64,000 bases of DNA, taken from NCBI GenBank assembly GCA_963740765.1, contig CAVUFN010000016.1:682001-746000 (forward strand), given 5' to 3'. A program made the position numbers and the translations under genes. The notes beneath the pieces were generated by a model. The model searched no databases. It saw only the letters and a list, made by a program, of their open reading frames with translations, and was not told where the DNA came from. Origin of the DNA: DATLGB01 sp963740765. GTDB lineage: Bacteria; Actinomycetota; Thermoleophilia; Solirubrobacterales; Solirubrobacteraceae. This document shows positions 1 through 9,292 of this stretch, one piece after another (position 1 is the first letter of the stretch; the number at the start of each line of letters is the position of its first letter).

Positions 1-768
1 GTCGTGCAGGACGTGTTCGTCACCGCCATGCGGCGCATCGGCAGCGTCCGCGACCCGGCCCAGGTCGAAGGGTGGCTGCACACCGTGCTGCGCAACGGCT
101 GCCTGGACCGGCTCCGGGTCCGGCCGACCGTTCCCGACGTGCCGGACGTCGCCGCGCCGGCCGACGACGAGCCCGAATCGATCATCCAGTCGCTCGCCCT
201 ACGCGACTGGGTGTGGACCGCGGTCGGCCGTCTGTCCGAGCCGCTGCGGCTGGTCACGATGCTCCGCCACTTCTCGAGCTGCAGCGCCTACGAGGACATC
301 GCGCTGGTCTGCGACGTCCCGGTCGGCACCGTCCGCAGCCGCCTCAGCGAGGCGCGGCGCCTGCTCGCGGACGACCTGCTGCGCACCGCGGCCCGGTCCC
401 ATGACGAGGCCGCCGCCCGGACCCGCGCCGAGCGCGCGCGCTGGACGGCGGCGTTCACCGAGGCCGAGCCCCACATGCTGGTCGAGTCGGTCGCCGAGGA
501 CATCGAGGTGCGCTACGCGACCGGCGGCAGCTTCCGCGGCCGGGAGACGCTGCGCGCCGGGATCTACGAGGACCTCGAGGCGGGCGTCGGCTTCGTGCTC
601 GACGACGTGGTCGCCGGGCCGGGCGTGACCCTGATCGAAGGCCGGTTCATCAACCCCGCGGACGACCCCTTCCACTGCCCGCCCGCGACGACCCAGGTCG
701 CCTTCTTCCGCGGTGACCTCACCGAGCGGATGGTCTGGCACTACGCCCCGCGGCTCAACCCGGCGTGA
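1..768 (+). CDS. ECF-type RNA polymerase sigma factor with SnoaL-like C-terminal domain (5' partial)
   Basis: The frame is open from the first base, so the N-terminus lies outside the window; 255 residues are visible. The first ~40 residues look like the end of sigma region 2 (WLHTVLRNGCLDRLR resembles regions 2.3-2.4). Residues ~78-125 are a sigma region 4 helix-turn-helix (YEDIALVCDVPVGTVRSRL). From ~135 to the end is a second domain resembling SnoaL/NTF2-like folds (FRGRETLRAGIYEDLEAG, then a beta-rich tail). Such C-terminal domains occur in several ECF groups, where they modulate sigma activity in place of an anti-sigma factor; that role is inferred here. The stop overlaps the tail of the convergent MBL gene by 14 bases. 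Confidence 0.85.
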   Translation, partial: VVQDVFVTAMRRIGSVRDPAQVEGWLHTVLRNGCLDRLRVRPTVPDVPDVAAPADDEPESIIQSLALRDWVWTAVGRLSEPLRLVTMLRHFSSCSAYEDIALVCDVPVGTVRSRLSEARRLLADDLLRTAARSHDEAAARTRAERARWTAAFTEAEPHMLVESVAEDIEVRYATGGSFRGRETLRAGIYEDLEAGVGFVLDDVVAGPGVTLIEGRFINPADDPFHCPPATTQVAFFRGDLTERMVWHYAPRLNPA

Positions 769-1546
769 TGCGCGCGACGTTCTGGCGGTGGATGGCCTTC
801 TGGAACTCCGAGCGGCGCGCGAGCGGGAGCGCGGCGGCGGCGGCGGCGGCGGACAGCGCCCGCAGGTAGTCGCGGTCCTCGCGCAGGATCGCCAGCGCGC
901 GCTCGGAGTCCATCGGCTCGCCGTGACCCGGCACGACGATGTCCGCGGACTCGACGAGCGACTCGAGGCGGTCGAGGGTCAGCAGGTACTCGTCCAGCGA
1001 GCCGTCCGCCTCGCCGACCATCGGGATCTCGACCGGGGACAGGTGGTCGCCGGCGATCAGCACGCGCGCCCAGGGGACCACGATCGCCATCCCATCGGCC
1101 GTGTGGCCGCCGACCGGGTGCAGATCGAGTTCGTCGCCGTGCTCGCCGAGCCCGAGCCGGCCGGGCACGGGGAGGCGCTGCGGCGTCCCGAGGGCGAGCG
1201 GCTTGGCCCGCACCACGTAGTGCTCGTCGTCGAACGCGCGCAGACCGCGCTGCGCCGCGCCCGGGTCCGCGGCCAGCGCGACGGCGGTGGTCTCCGCGAC
1301 GCCCAGCGGGACCTCGTCGAAGGCCATGCGCGCGAGCAGGTGGTCCCAGTCGCCGTGGGTGGCGAGCAGCGCGACGACGCCGAACTCCATCTGCTCGGCG
1401 ATCGTCGGCAGCAGCTCGAGCTCGTCGGGGAGCACGGGCGAGTCGACGCAGAACGCCTCGCTCCCGCGCCGGACCAGCGTGCACGTCGTCTGGAACATGC
1501 GTGACGTCGCGACGACGACGTCGGCGTGGACCGCCTCGACCTTCAA
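755..1546 (-). CDS. MBL-fold metallo-hydrolase
   Basis: This 263-residue cytosolic protein has metallo-beta-lactamase fold signatures. The metal motif at residues 63-69 is THGDWDH, an HxDxDH variant of the usual HxHxDH. Later ligand motifs follow in order: GGHTADG, IAGDHLS and VPGHGEP. The family hydrolyses many thioesters, lactones and phosphodiesters, and nothing in the sequence or neighbourhood names a substrate. The gene runs convergently into the sigma factor and lies 3 bases downstream of the HAD gene on the same strand, so the two may be cotranscribed. The methionine start at 1546 gives a compact N-terminus of normal length. The fold assignment is firm and the specific activity is unknown. 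Confidence 0.85.
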   Translation of the reverse strand: MKVEAVHADVVVATSRMFQTTCTLVRRGSEAFCVDSPVLPDELELLPTIAEQMEFGVVALLATHGDWDHLLARMAFDEVPLGVAETTAVALAADPGAAQRGLRAFDDEHYVVRAKPLALGTPQRLPVPGRLGLGEHGDELDLHPVGGHTADGMAIVVPWARVLIAGDHLSPVEIPMVGEADGSLDEYLLTLDRLESLVESADIVVPGHGEPMDSERALAILREDRDYLRALSAAAAAAALPLARRSEFQKAIHRQNVARITPG

Positions 1547-1549
1547 GCC

Positions 1550-2227
1550 CTACAGGCCGATCAGCTTCAGGGCTTCCTTGAGGTTCGAGACCTCTTCCGT
1601 CGGCTTCTTGGCGCCGCTCTCCAAAGCCTCGCCGCTGCGGTTGACCCAGATCGTCGGGACCTTGAGCTTCGCGCACGGGTCGATGTCGTGGTAGTGGCTC
1701 GACGCGATGTGGACCCAGCCCTTCTTGACGCCGATGCGGCGCTCGGCCTCCTTGAAGTGCGCGGGGTCGGGCTTGTAGGAGCGGACCTGCTGGGCGGTGA
1801 CGACGAGGTCGAAGTCCAGGCCGAAGTGGCGCCGGGTCTGGCCGAGCAGCTTGTCGTCGATGTTGGAGACGAGCCCGGTCGGCTTGGCCTTGTTGACCTT
1901 CTTGAGGAAGGCGGCGGCCTCTTTGAAGGGTCGCCAGTACGGGATGGAGTCGGGGAGGAACTGCGCGCGGTTGGGTTCCAGCGGCCAGCCGAGGTCCTTG
2001 GCGACCGCCAGCGCAGTACGGCGCAGCACCTCCGCGTAGAGCTCGTAGGAGCCGCCCATGACGCTGCGCTGGTGCTCGAGGAACAGCGGGACGAGCTCGT
2101 CCTTGTTGATCGTGTACCCGTCCTTGTCGGCTTCCTTGGCGAAAGCCTTGTAGGCGCCGTCCTCCCAGTCGATCAACGTCCCATAGACGTCGAAGGTGAC
2201 GAACTTGATGTCCTTGGGAAGTGGCAT
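1550..2227 (-). CDS. Haloacid dehalogenase type II (HAD superfamily hydrolase)
   Basis: The 225-residue protein starts at MPLPKDIK. It carries HAD motif I FDVYGTLID with the nucleophilic Asp, motif II SNID, the conserved Lys in SYKPDP, and motif III as SSHYHDID. The pattern is that of type II L-2-haloacid dehalogenases and close relatives, which hydrolyse the carbon-halogen bond of short 2-haloacids; a phosphatase role cannot be excluded. The reading frame stays open far upstream, antisense to sucC, but the family N-terminus fixes the start at 2227. It is divergent from sucC across 54 bases and is probably cotranscribed with the MBL hydrolase downstream. Confidence 0.85.
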   Translation of the reverse strand: MPLPKDIKFVTFDVYGTLIDWEDGAYKAFAKEADKDGYTINKDELVPLFLEHQRSVMGGSYELYAEVLRRTALAVAKDLGWPLEPNRAQFLPDSIPYWRPFKEAAAFLKKVNKAKPTGLVSNIDDKLLGQTRRHFGLDFDLVVTAQQVRSYKPDPAHFKEAERRIGVKKGWVHIASSHYHDIDPCAKLKVPTIWVNRSGEALESGAKKPTEEVSNLKEALKLIGL

Positions 2228-2281
2228 GAGCGCGCCAGTGTATGAGCCTCGGAGGGCCCATCTCCTAGGGTCCTCGGCGAA

Positions 2282-3421
2282 ATGGACCTGCTCGAATATC
2301 AGGGCAAGCAGCTGTTTGCCCGCCACGACGTGCCCGTCCCATCCGGGCAGCCCGCAACCGCGGTCGACGAGGCTGTAGAGGCCGCCGAGGCGATCGGTTT
2401 CCCCTGCGTGATCAAGGCTCAGGTGCTCATCGGCGGGCGCGGCAAGGCCGGCGGCATCAAGGTCGCCCAGAACCGCGCGGAGGCCGAGGAGCACGCCGCC
2501 GCGATCCTCGGCATGGACATCCGCGGGTTCACCGTCCACGAGGTGTGGGTCGAGGCCGCCTCCGACATCGCCGCCGAGTACTACGCGTCGGTGATCTTCG
2601 ACCGCAGCGCCAAGCGCCCGCTGGTCATGCTGTCCACGCAGGGCGGCATGGACATCGAGGAGGTCGCGGAGAACAACCCCGACGCCCTCGCGCGCCTGCA
2701 CGTCGACCCGCTGCTGGGCTTCCAGGACTTCCACGGCCGTCGCCTCGCCTTCGAGGCCGGCGTCGACGCCGACCTCGTCCGCCCCATCGGCGCGATGCTC
2801 TCCAAGCTCTACGCCGCGTTCGTGGCCGAGGACGCGACGCTCGTCGAGGTCAACCCGCTGATCGTCACCTCCGACCGCAAGGTCATGGCGCTCGACGCCA
2901 AGGTCACGCTCGACGACAACGCCCTCTATCGCCATCCCGACAACGCACTGCTGCGTGACACGGAGAACGAGGACCCGCAGGAGAAGGCCGCGCGCGAGCA
3001 GGGCATCACCTACGTCAAGCTCGACGGCAACGTCGGCATCCTCGGCAACGGCGCCGGGCTCGTGATGAGCACGCTCGACGTGGTCAAGTACGCGGGCGGC
3101 GAGCCGGCCAACTTCCTCGACGCGGGCGGCGGAGCCAACGCCGAGCAGATCACCCAGGCGGTCGAGGTCATCCTCGCCAACGAGAAGGTCACCGCCGTCC
3201 TGTTCAACATCTTCGGCGGCATCACGCGCTGCGACGAGGTCGCCAAGGGCCTGATCGAGGCGTTCGCCCAGATCAAGCCCGAGGTGCCCTTCGTGGTCCG
3301 CCTCGACGGCACGAACGACGTCGAGGGCCGCAAGCTGCTCTCGGAAGCGAACCTGCCCAACGTCCACCCCGAATCGACCATGCTCGGCGCTGCCGAGAAG
3401 GTTGTGGAGCTCGCCGGCTGA
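2282..3421 (+). CDS. sucC: Succinate-CoA ligase (ADP-forming) subunit beta
   Basis: This 379-residue protein is the beta subunit of succinyl-CoA synthetase, which makes succinate and ATP from succinyl-CoA in the TCA cycle. It begins MDLLEYQGKQLFARH, the typical ATP-grasp start, followed by the glycine-rich GGRGKAGGIK, VEVNPL in the ATP-grasp core, and a C-terminal Rossmann-like domain with LDAGGGAN and FNIFGGITRCD. Length is normal. The TGA stop shares its final A with the sucD ATG, so the two genes are translationally coupled. No clear Shine-Dalgarno is seen; TAGGGT at 2266-2271 could be a -10 element placing the transcript start close to the ATG. Confidence 0.97.
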   Translation: MDLLEYQGKQLFARHDVPVPSGQPATAVDEAVEAAEAIGFPCVIKAQVLIGGRGKAGGIKVAQNRAEAEEHAAAILGMDIRGFTVHEVWVEAASDIAAEYYASVIFDRSAKRPLVMLSTQGGMDIEEVAENNPDALARLHVDPLLGFQDFHGRRLAFEAGVDADLVRPIGAMLSKLYAAFVAEDATLVEVNPLIVTSDRKVMALDAKVTLDDNALYRHPDNALLRDTENEDPQEKAAREQGITYVKLDGNVGILGNGAGLVMSTLDVVKYAGGEPANFLDAGGGANAEQITQAVEVILANEKVTAVLFNIFGGITRCDEVAKGLIEAFAQIKPEVPFVVRLDGTNDVEGRKLLSEANLPNVHPESTMLGAAEKVVELAG

Positions 3422-4299
3422 TGGCCATCCTCGTCGATAAGAACACCAAGCTCTGCACCTCCGGCATCACGGGCCGCGAGGGCACCTTCCACACCCTCAA
3501 CAACCGCTCCTACGGGACCGACGTCGTCGCCGGCGTCACCCCGGGCAAGGGCGGGCAGGACGTCGAGGGCATCCCGGTCTTCAACACGTTCCACGCCGCC
3601 GTCGCGGAGACGGGGGCCAACACCGCGATGGTGTTCGTCCCGCCGCGGTTCGCCGCCGACTCGATCCTCGAGGCCGCCGACGCGGGCATGGCGCTGGTCA
3701 TCTGCATCACGGAGGGGATCCCGGCCCACGACGAGCTGCGCGTCTACAACCACCTGCGCGGCTCGAGCACCCGCCTCGTCGGCCCCAATTGCCCTGGCAT
3801 CCTGTCGCCGGGCAAGGCCAACGTCGGCATCATCCCGGCGTCCTTCTTCTCCGAGGGCAACGTCGGCGTCGTGTCGCGCTCGGGCACGCTGACCTACCAG
3901 ATCGGCAACGAGCTGGCCCAGAAGGGCTTCGGCAACTCGTCGATCGTGGGCATCGGCGGCGACCCCGTCCCGGGCACGTCGTTCATCGACGCCCTCCAGC
4001 TCTTCGAGGCCGACGACGAGACGGAGCTGATCGTGATGAGCGGCGAGATCGGCGGCTCCGCCGAGGAGGAGGCGGCGGCGTACATCGCCGACCACGTCAC
4101 CAAGCCGGTCGTCGCCTACATCGCCGGCTTCACCGCCCCTCCCGGCAAGACCATGGGTCACGCCGGCGCCATCGTCTCCGGCTCCGCGGGCACCGCGAAG
4201 GCGAAGAAGGAAGCGCTGGAGGCCGTGGGCGTGAAGGTCGGCGAGTCGCCGACCGAGGTGGCCGAGCTGGCCGCCGAGATCGCCGCGTCGCTGGCGTAA
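3421..4299 (+). CDS. sucD: Succinate-CoA ligase subunit alpha
   Basis: This 292-residue protein is the alpha subunit of succinyl-CoA synthetase. Features include the N-terminal CoA-binding Rossmann fold (TSGITGREGTFHT), VGPNCPGILSPG, and GHAGAIVSG, which contains the His phosphorylated during catalysis. It starts on the last base of the sucC stop codon, the usual sucCD arrangement giving equal subunit synthesis. Length and motifs are complete. The downstream surface-protein gene begins 27 bases after the stop on the same strand, but there is no functional reason to link it to the TCA enzyme. Confidence 0.97.
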   Translation: MAILVDKNTKLCTSGITGREGTFHTLNNRSYGTDVVAGVTPGKGGQDVEGIPVFNTFHAAVAETGANTAMVFVPPRFAADSILEAADAGMALVICITEGIPAHDELRVYNHLRGSSTRLVGPNCPGILSPGKANVGIIPASFFSEGNVGVVSRSGTLTYQIGNELAQKGFGNSSIVGIGGDPVPGTSFIDALQLFEADDETELIVMSGEIGGSAEEEAAAYIADHVTKPVVAYIAGFTAPPGKTMGHAGAIVSGSAGTAKAKKEALEAVGVKVGESPTEVAELAAEIAASLA

Positions 4300-4326
4300 G
4301 CAGCCTGACTCGGGTAGCGTCGCGCG

Positions 4327-6294
4327 ATGCGGCGCTACCTCGCTCTGAGCGTGCTCTTCCTGACGGCCCCCTCCGTCGCGAGCGCGGCCACGCTTACCAC
4401 CACCCCGAGCGGAACCGGGGTCGCGTGCACGGAAGCGAATCCGTGCGCCCTCGGCCAGGCCTTCACGTTCGCCGTGGACGGGGACACCATCGCCATCGGC
4501 ACCGGGCTCTACGGGGCCGCGGGAAACCTGACCGACGGCGGCAAGGACCTGACCATCTCGGGCGTCACAGGTGAGCGGCGACCGACGCTCATCGGCACGA
4601 CGCTTGCCCTCACCGGCGAGGACTCGACCGTGCAGGACGTGAGGCTCCTTCCGGACGTCGGCACCGCCCTCAGCCTGGCGAACGGCGCCGCGGCGGACCG
4701 CATCCTCGCCCAGACCGGGAACGGTGACGGCTGTCACGTCCTCATCGGCGGGACGCTGGAGAACAGCGTCTGCGTGGGCACCGCCGATGGGCTGGAAGCA
4801 GGAGGCACCGGGGTCCGCGACATCCGCAACGTCACCGCGAAGGGAGCGACCGGCGGGCGGTTCGCGGCGGCCGGCACCACCACGGTGAGCAACTCGATCC
4901 TGGTCGGGACCGGGTCGTCCGACGCGCTGTTCGACGATGGGATCACGACGCTGACGAACGTCAATTTCGACCCCTCCGACCCCGATGATGACGCCTTCAC
5001 GGCCACCGGCACGCAGACCGACGAGCCCATCTTCCTCGACACCAACGACTTCCGGCAAGACGACCTGTCGCCGACCATCAACAACGGGGCAAACGCCCAA
5101 GCGCCGGCGGCCGCGCACGACCTCAACGGCAACCTGCGCCTGCTCGACGGCGACATCGACATCGGCGCGTTCGAGGACGTGTCGCTGGCGCCGGAGCTCG
5201 ACGACGTCTCACCCGGGAGCCTCGGCCCGCACAGCGCGACCATCGGCGGCGTGGTCAACTCGCACGGCGGCGGTACTCAGGCCACTGTCGGGTACGGCGT
5301 GGGCAACACCACCGACGACACGGCGCGTTCCTTCCTCCTTGGAGCGGAGGGCACCGACACCGCGGTCGTCTCGCTTCGCGACCTGGAGTCGAAGACCACG
5401 TACTCCTATGTCTTGACCATCGGGACGGACGCCGGCACGAAGACCTCGAGCGCGATGCAGTTCACAACCCCTTCGGCCCTCTCCGCGACGGTTGATTCCA
5501 CAACGGACGTCACAGCGAACTCCGCGACGATCAACGGCAGCTACGACACCGACGCGCCCGGCAACGCCCGGTTCCGCATCACCCCGTCGGGCGGCGGCGA
5601 TCCCATCGACACCGGGAGCACTGGCGCCTCCGGGCCCGGCACGACATCGGCGACCGTGGACGGGTTGCTCCCGGACGCGACCTACGAAGTGGTCCTGGTC
5701 GTGGAGACCTTCGACGGCAACATCGAGAGCGACCCGGTCGCGTTCACCACGCTGCCGGAGGCTCCGGGCGCGACCGCCGGCGACGCCACGAACGTCACCG
5801 CGACGTCGGCGACGCTGAACGGGACGGCCGACCTCAAACAGGCGACGACGGGCAAGGCGCGCTTCATCCTCGCCGGCGCCGAGCAGGCCGAGCAGGACAC
5901 GACGGGCGGCGCGGTGGCGCAGGTGGTGACCGGTCTGACGCCGAGCACGACGTACGAGTACAAGCTGCGCGTCCAGACGGCGGGCGGCACCGTCGAGAGC
6001 GCCGCCAAGTCGTTCACGACCGCGGCCGCGCCGCCCGCCGCAAGCCCGTCGCCGTCGGCGTCACCTGCGCCATCGGCCTCACCGGTGCCTTCCGCGTCAC
6101 CGTCCCCGCAGCCGTCCGCCGCCTGCACGAAGGCAAAGGCCGCGCTCACCAAGGCCAAGACGACCGCGAGGAAGGCTGCCAAGGCGGTCAAGAAGGCGAA
6201 GACCGCCAAGAAGAAGAAGGCCGCCAAGAACGCGTCCAGGAAGGCGAAGGCACGGGTGAAGAAGGCAAGGGCGACGGTTCGCTCCGCCTGCTGA
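4327..6294 (+). CDS. Secreted parallel beta-helix surface protein with choice-of-anchor Q and Fn3-like repeats
   Basis: The 655-residue protein begins with a signal peptide (MRRYLALSVLFLTAPSVASA, cleavage near residue 20). Residues ~20-270 read like a right-handed parallel beta-helix with short repeats. They end in the sequence around DLNGNLRLLDGDIDIGAFED, which matches the choice-of-anchor Q signature. Three Fn3-like modules follow, each with SATINGS or SATLNGT and TTYEYKLRV-type strands. A Ser/Pro/Ala linker and a strongly basic Lys/Ala tail ending in RSAC close the protein. No sortase motif or catalytic residues are recognised. It is likely exported and attached to the envelope, with the basic tail possibly binding anionic wall polymers (inference). 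A tandem paralogue starts 4 bases downstream. Confidence 0.8.
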   Translation: MRRYLALSVLFLTAPSVASAATLTTTPSGTGVACTEANPCALGQAFTFAVDGDTIAIGTGLYGAAGNLTDGGKDLTISGVTGERRPTLIGTTLALTGEDSTVQDVRLLPDVGTALSLANGAAADRILAQTGNGDGCHVLIGGTLENSVCVGTADGLEAGGTGVRDIRNVTAKGATGGRFAAAGTTTVSNSILVGTGSSDALFDDGITTLTNVNFDPSDPDDDAFTATGTQTDEPIFLDTNDFRQDDLSPTINNGANAQAPAAAHDLNGNLRLLDGDIDIGAFEDVSLAPELDDVSPGSLGPHSATIGGVVNSHGGGTQATVGYGVGNTTDDTARSFLLGAEGTDTAVVSLRDLESKTTYSYVLTIGTDAGTKTSSAMQFTTPSALSATVDSTTDVTANSATINGSYDTDAPGNARFRITPSGGGDPIDTGSTGASGPGTTSATVDGLLPDATYEVVLVVETFDGNIESDPVAFTTLPEAPGATAGDATNVTATSATLNGTADLKQATTGKARFILAGAEQAEQDTTGGAVAQVVTGLTPSTTYEYKLRVQTAGGTVESAAKSFTTAAAPPAASPSPSASPAPSASPVPSASPSPQPSAACTKAKAALTKAKTTARKAAKAVKKAKTAKKKKAAKNASRKAKARVKKARATVRSAC

Positions 6295-6298
6295 GAGA

Positions 6299-8164
6299 AT
6301 GCCGCGCATGCCCCGTGCCGCGTTGGCCCTGCTCGTGCTCCTCCTGTCCGCCCCGGCAGCTGAGGCGGAGATCCGCTACGCCGCCGTGGGCGCAAGCGGT
6401 CTCCAATGCACCCAGGCGGCGCCCTGCCCGTTCGCGACCGCGCTGCTCGGCGCGACGAGCGGGGATGAGGTCGTCGTCGGCCCCGGCACGTACACCGGCG
6501 GCGATCTCGACAACAGCACCCTCGAGGTGCCGGATGGGGTTGACGTGCGCGGCGCCGTCGTCGGTCCGGGCCGCCCGGTGCTCACCCTCGGGCTGTACCT
6601 GGACGGCGCCGGCACCAGCGTGCGCGACGTCGAGCTCCGGCGCTCTGGTTCCGAGCCGACGGTGATCGTCGCGAACGGCGCGGTGGCCGACCGCGTCGTC
6701 GCGCGGCAACTGGAGACAGCCGGCGGGGCGGACGCCTGTGGGGCGTTGAGCGGCGGCACCCTCCGCAACAGCCTCTGCATCGAGTCGGGCCCCGACCACT
6801 TCTCAGGCTCCGCCCTCGACGGGGGAGACCTTCGCAACGTCACCTCGATCGGCGCGGCCTACGGGCTGTACTCCACAGGCCTGGTTACGGTCGAGGCCGT
6901 CATCGCGCAGGGCGGCAACGAGGACGACGTGTACAACATCGGCGCCAACGAGTTCCGCGACGTCCTCTACGTCACGGGCACCGGCCCCGACTCCGACACC
7001 GACCGGATCAGCGCCGCGCCGACCTTCCGTGGGGCCGACGACTTCCGCCAGGGCGCCGGCTCGGTGACCATCGACGCGGGCGACCTCGAGGACGCGACGA
7101 CCGGACCAGCCGACCTCGACCTCAACGGCAACCTGCGCAAGCTCGGCACCCACGTCGACGTCGGCGCCTACGAGCACGTGCCGACGGCGCCCGCCGCGGT
7201 GGCGGGCGCGAAGACCAGCACGACGGCTGACGGTGCGACCTTCGCCGGGACGATCCAGACGGGCGGCGCTCGCGCCGACGTCCAGTTCGAGTACGGCCCC
7301 GGCTTCGGCTCGACAACGCCCGTGCAATCGATCCCGGCCTCGCTGCAGAACACCCAGGTGACCGCGACGGTGACCGGGCTGGGCGACGCTCCGACCCCGT
7401 ACCGGCTGAAGGTGACCACGGACGGAGGGACGGACACGAGCGATCCGCAAACCGCCTACCGCGCGCCCAGCCTGACCGCGGGCGACCCGACCGCGATCAC
7501 CCAGACGACCGCGACGCTCAACGGGTCCGTCGCTCTCAAGGGCGCGCCGGAGAGCAAGGTCGAGTTCGTCTACGGCGCCGCGACCTCGCCCCCGCAGACC
7601 GTCACGAGCGACGGCGCGGTCAAGGCCGACCTCACCGGCCTCTCGCCCGGGACCACCTACCAGTGGAAGCTGCGCGTGACGCGCGAGGGCGAGTTCTTCG
7701 AGACCGCAGTCGCGACGTTCACGACCGCCGCGACCGGCGGCGCGAACGCAACGCCCAGCCCATCCGCCTCGCCGGCCCCGTCGCCGTCGGCGACTCCCGG
7801 AACGTCCTTCTCCGTGGGCGCCACGCCAGCCAAGACGCGCCGCGCCGGGAAGCTGCTGCTGCGCGGGCGCGCGCTCGTGGTCCGCTTCCGGTGCGGCGAC
7901 GCGGCGTGCGGCGTGCGGGCCTCGGGAGCGGTTCGCATCGGCACGAAGCGCTACGGCACCCTCGCGGCGCCCAAGCAGCCGCTGCAGCTCGGCGCCGGCG
8001 AGCGCGGCGCGATCCGGCTGACCGCGAACCGCCGCCTGCGCAAGCGCGTGCGGGCCTACCTCAAGCGCCACCGCAAGGCCAAGGCCGCCATCAGGCTCCG
8101 GGGCGTCTTCACCGACGCAGATGGCGCGCGCATCGTCAGGAAGCTCACGATCCGGACGCGCTGA
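6299..8164 (+). CDS. Secreted parallel beta-helix surface protein, tandem paralogue
   Basis: The 621-residue paralogue of the preceding protein has the same architecture. It has a signal peptide (MPRAALALLVLLLSAPAAEA after a possible alternative start at 6308), a beta-helix region, and a choice-of-anchor Q-like segment (DLNGNLRKLGTHVDVGAYEH) near residues 278-297. Two Fn3-like repeats and a Pro/Ser linker follow. The C-terminus differs: instead of the Lys/Ala tail it has a compact Arg/Lys-rich domain with two cysteines (FRCGDAACGVRA) and a basic end. The pair probably arose by duplication and is cotranscribed. Substrate or partner is unknown; an adhesin or glycan-binding role is inferred from architecture only. 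Confidence 0.8.
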   Translation: MPRMPRAALALLVLLLSAPAAEAEIRYAAVGASGLQCTQAAPCPFATALLGATSGDEVVVGPGTYTGGDLDNSTLEVPDGVDVRGAVVGPGRPVLTLGLYLDGAGTSVRDVELRRSGSEPTVIVANGAVADRVVARQLETAGGADACGALSGGTLRNSLCIESGPDHFSGSALDGGDLRNVTSIGAAYGLYSTGLVTVEAVIAQGGNEDDVYNIGANEFRDVLYVTGTGPDSDTDRISAAPTFRGADDFRQGAGSVTIDAGDLEDATTGPADLDLNGNLRKLGTHVDVGAYEHVPTAPAAVAGAKTSTTADGATFAGTIQTGGARADVQFEYGPGFGSTTPVQSIPASLQNTQVTATVTGLGDAPTPYRLKVTTDGGTDTSDPQTAYRAPSLTAGDPTAITQTTATLNGSVALKGAPESKVEFVYGAATSPPQTVTSDGAVKADLTGLSPGTTYQWKLRVTREGEFFETAVATFTTAATGGANATPSPSASPAPSPSATPGTSFSVGATPAKTRRAGKLLLRGRALVVRFRCGDAACGVRASGAVRIGTKRYGTLAAPKQPLQLGAGERGAIRLTANRRLRKRVRAYLKRHRKAKAAIRLRGVFTDADGARIVRKLTIRTR

Positions 8165-8197
8165 GCCGGCGGCGACCCGGTGGGTAGGGTGGATCGT

Positions 8198-9292
8198 ATG
8201 GCCGACACGATCTCCTTCGCCCGCGGGGCGCCGTCCCTGGACATCGTCGATACCGAGGGCCTCAAGCAGGCTGCGGTCGATGCGTTCGACAAGGATCCGG
8301 CCGGGACGACGGCCTACGGCACGTCCGTCGGCTACGTCCCGCTGCGCGAGTGGATCGCGGAGAAGCACGGCGTCGACACCGACCAGGTGCTGGTCACGAA
8401 CGGCTCGATGCAGGCCGACGCGTTCCTGTTCGAGCTGCTCGTGCGCGAGGGCAACGAGGTCGTGGTCGAGAAGCCGACCTACGACCGCACGCTGCTCAAC
8501 CTGCGCAACAAGGGCGCGCAGATCCACGCCGTCGAGCTCGAGACGGACGGCATCTCCACCGACGCGCTCGCCGAGCTGCTGGCCGGCGACGCCGCCCCCG
8601 TGCTCGCGCACGTCATCCCGAACTTCCAGAACCCGGCCGGGTACACGCTGAGCGCGGACAAGCGCGCGACCCTGCTGCAGCTCGCGGCCGACCACGACTT
8701 CGTCCTGTTCGAGGACGACCCGTACATCGACATCCGCTTCGAGGGCGAGGGGCTGCCGACCATGATCTCGCAGGACCAGGCGGGCAAGGTCGTGTACGCG
8801 TCGTCGTTCTCCAAGACCGTCTGCCCGGGCATCCGCGTCGGCTATCTGGTCGGCCCCGCTGCGCTGATCGGGCAGATCCAGGGCGTCGCCACCAACACGT
8901 ACATCTCGCCGAACATGGTCGCGCAGTCGATCGTCAACCAGTTCGCGCGCTCGGGCCGGATGGACAGCGCGGTGGACACGGTCAAGAACGCGCTGCGCGA
9001 GCGCCGCGACGTGCTCGTCGAGTCACTGCGCGAGCATCTGCCGGAGGCGCGGTTCGAGCCCCCGTCGGGCGGCTACTTCATGTGGGTCGAGCTGCCGGAG
9101 GAGATCGACGTCGCCGAGTTGCAGGCCGCGGCGCAGGAGCGCGGCGTGGTCTTCGTCAAGGGCTCGGACTTCCTGCTCGACGGCGGGAAGAACTCGCTGC
9201 GGCTCGCGTTCTCGGGCGTGACGGCGGACCAGATCCCCGAGGGCGTCAGCCGGCTCGCGGACGCGGTCCGCTCATTAGGCGTCGCTGCCTAG
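8198..9292 (+). CDS. PLP-dependent class I aminotransferase (LysN/KAT II-like)
   Basis: About 364 residues from MADTISFARGAPSL, which matches the N-terminus of the 2-aminoadipate/kynurenine aminotransferase II branch; an in-frame GTG at 8180 is a less likely start. PLP-binding features are present: NFQNPAGYTLS, the FEDDPYIDIRF segment, and SSFSKTVCPGIRVGYLVG with the Schiff-base Lys. The C-terminal GGYFMWVELP is typical. The family transfers amino groups from aminoadipate, kynurenine, leucine or aromatic amino acids. The overlapping downstream genes (hydrolase, kynureninase) make a kynurenine or aromatic amino acid substrate plausible. It lacks the GntR domain of MocR regulators. Confidence 0.85.
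   Translation: MADTISFARGAPSLDIVDTEGLKQAAVDAFDKDPAGTTAYGTSVGYVPLREWIAEKHGVDTDQVLVTNGSMQADAFLFELLVREGNEVVVEKPTYDRTLLNLRNKGAQIHAVELETDGISTDALAELLAGDAAPVLAHVIPNFQNPAGYTLSADKRATLLQLAADHDFVLFEDDPYIDIRFEGEGLPTMISQDQAGKVVYASSFSKTVCPGIRVGYLVGPAALIGQIQGVATNTYISPNMVAQSIVNQFARSGRMDSAVDTVKNALRERRDVLVESLREHLPEARFEPPSGGYFMWVELPEEIDVAELQAAAQERGVVFVKGSDFLLDGGKNSLRLAFSGVTADQIPEGVSRLADAVRSLGVAA

Noticed and set aside
2228..3367. Long minus-strand extension of the HAD gene across sucC
   Set aside because: The antisense frame is open only because of high GC; the HAD family N-terminus begins at 2227 and sucC is unambiguous.
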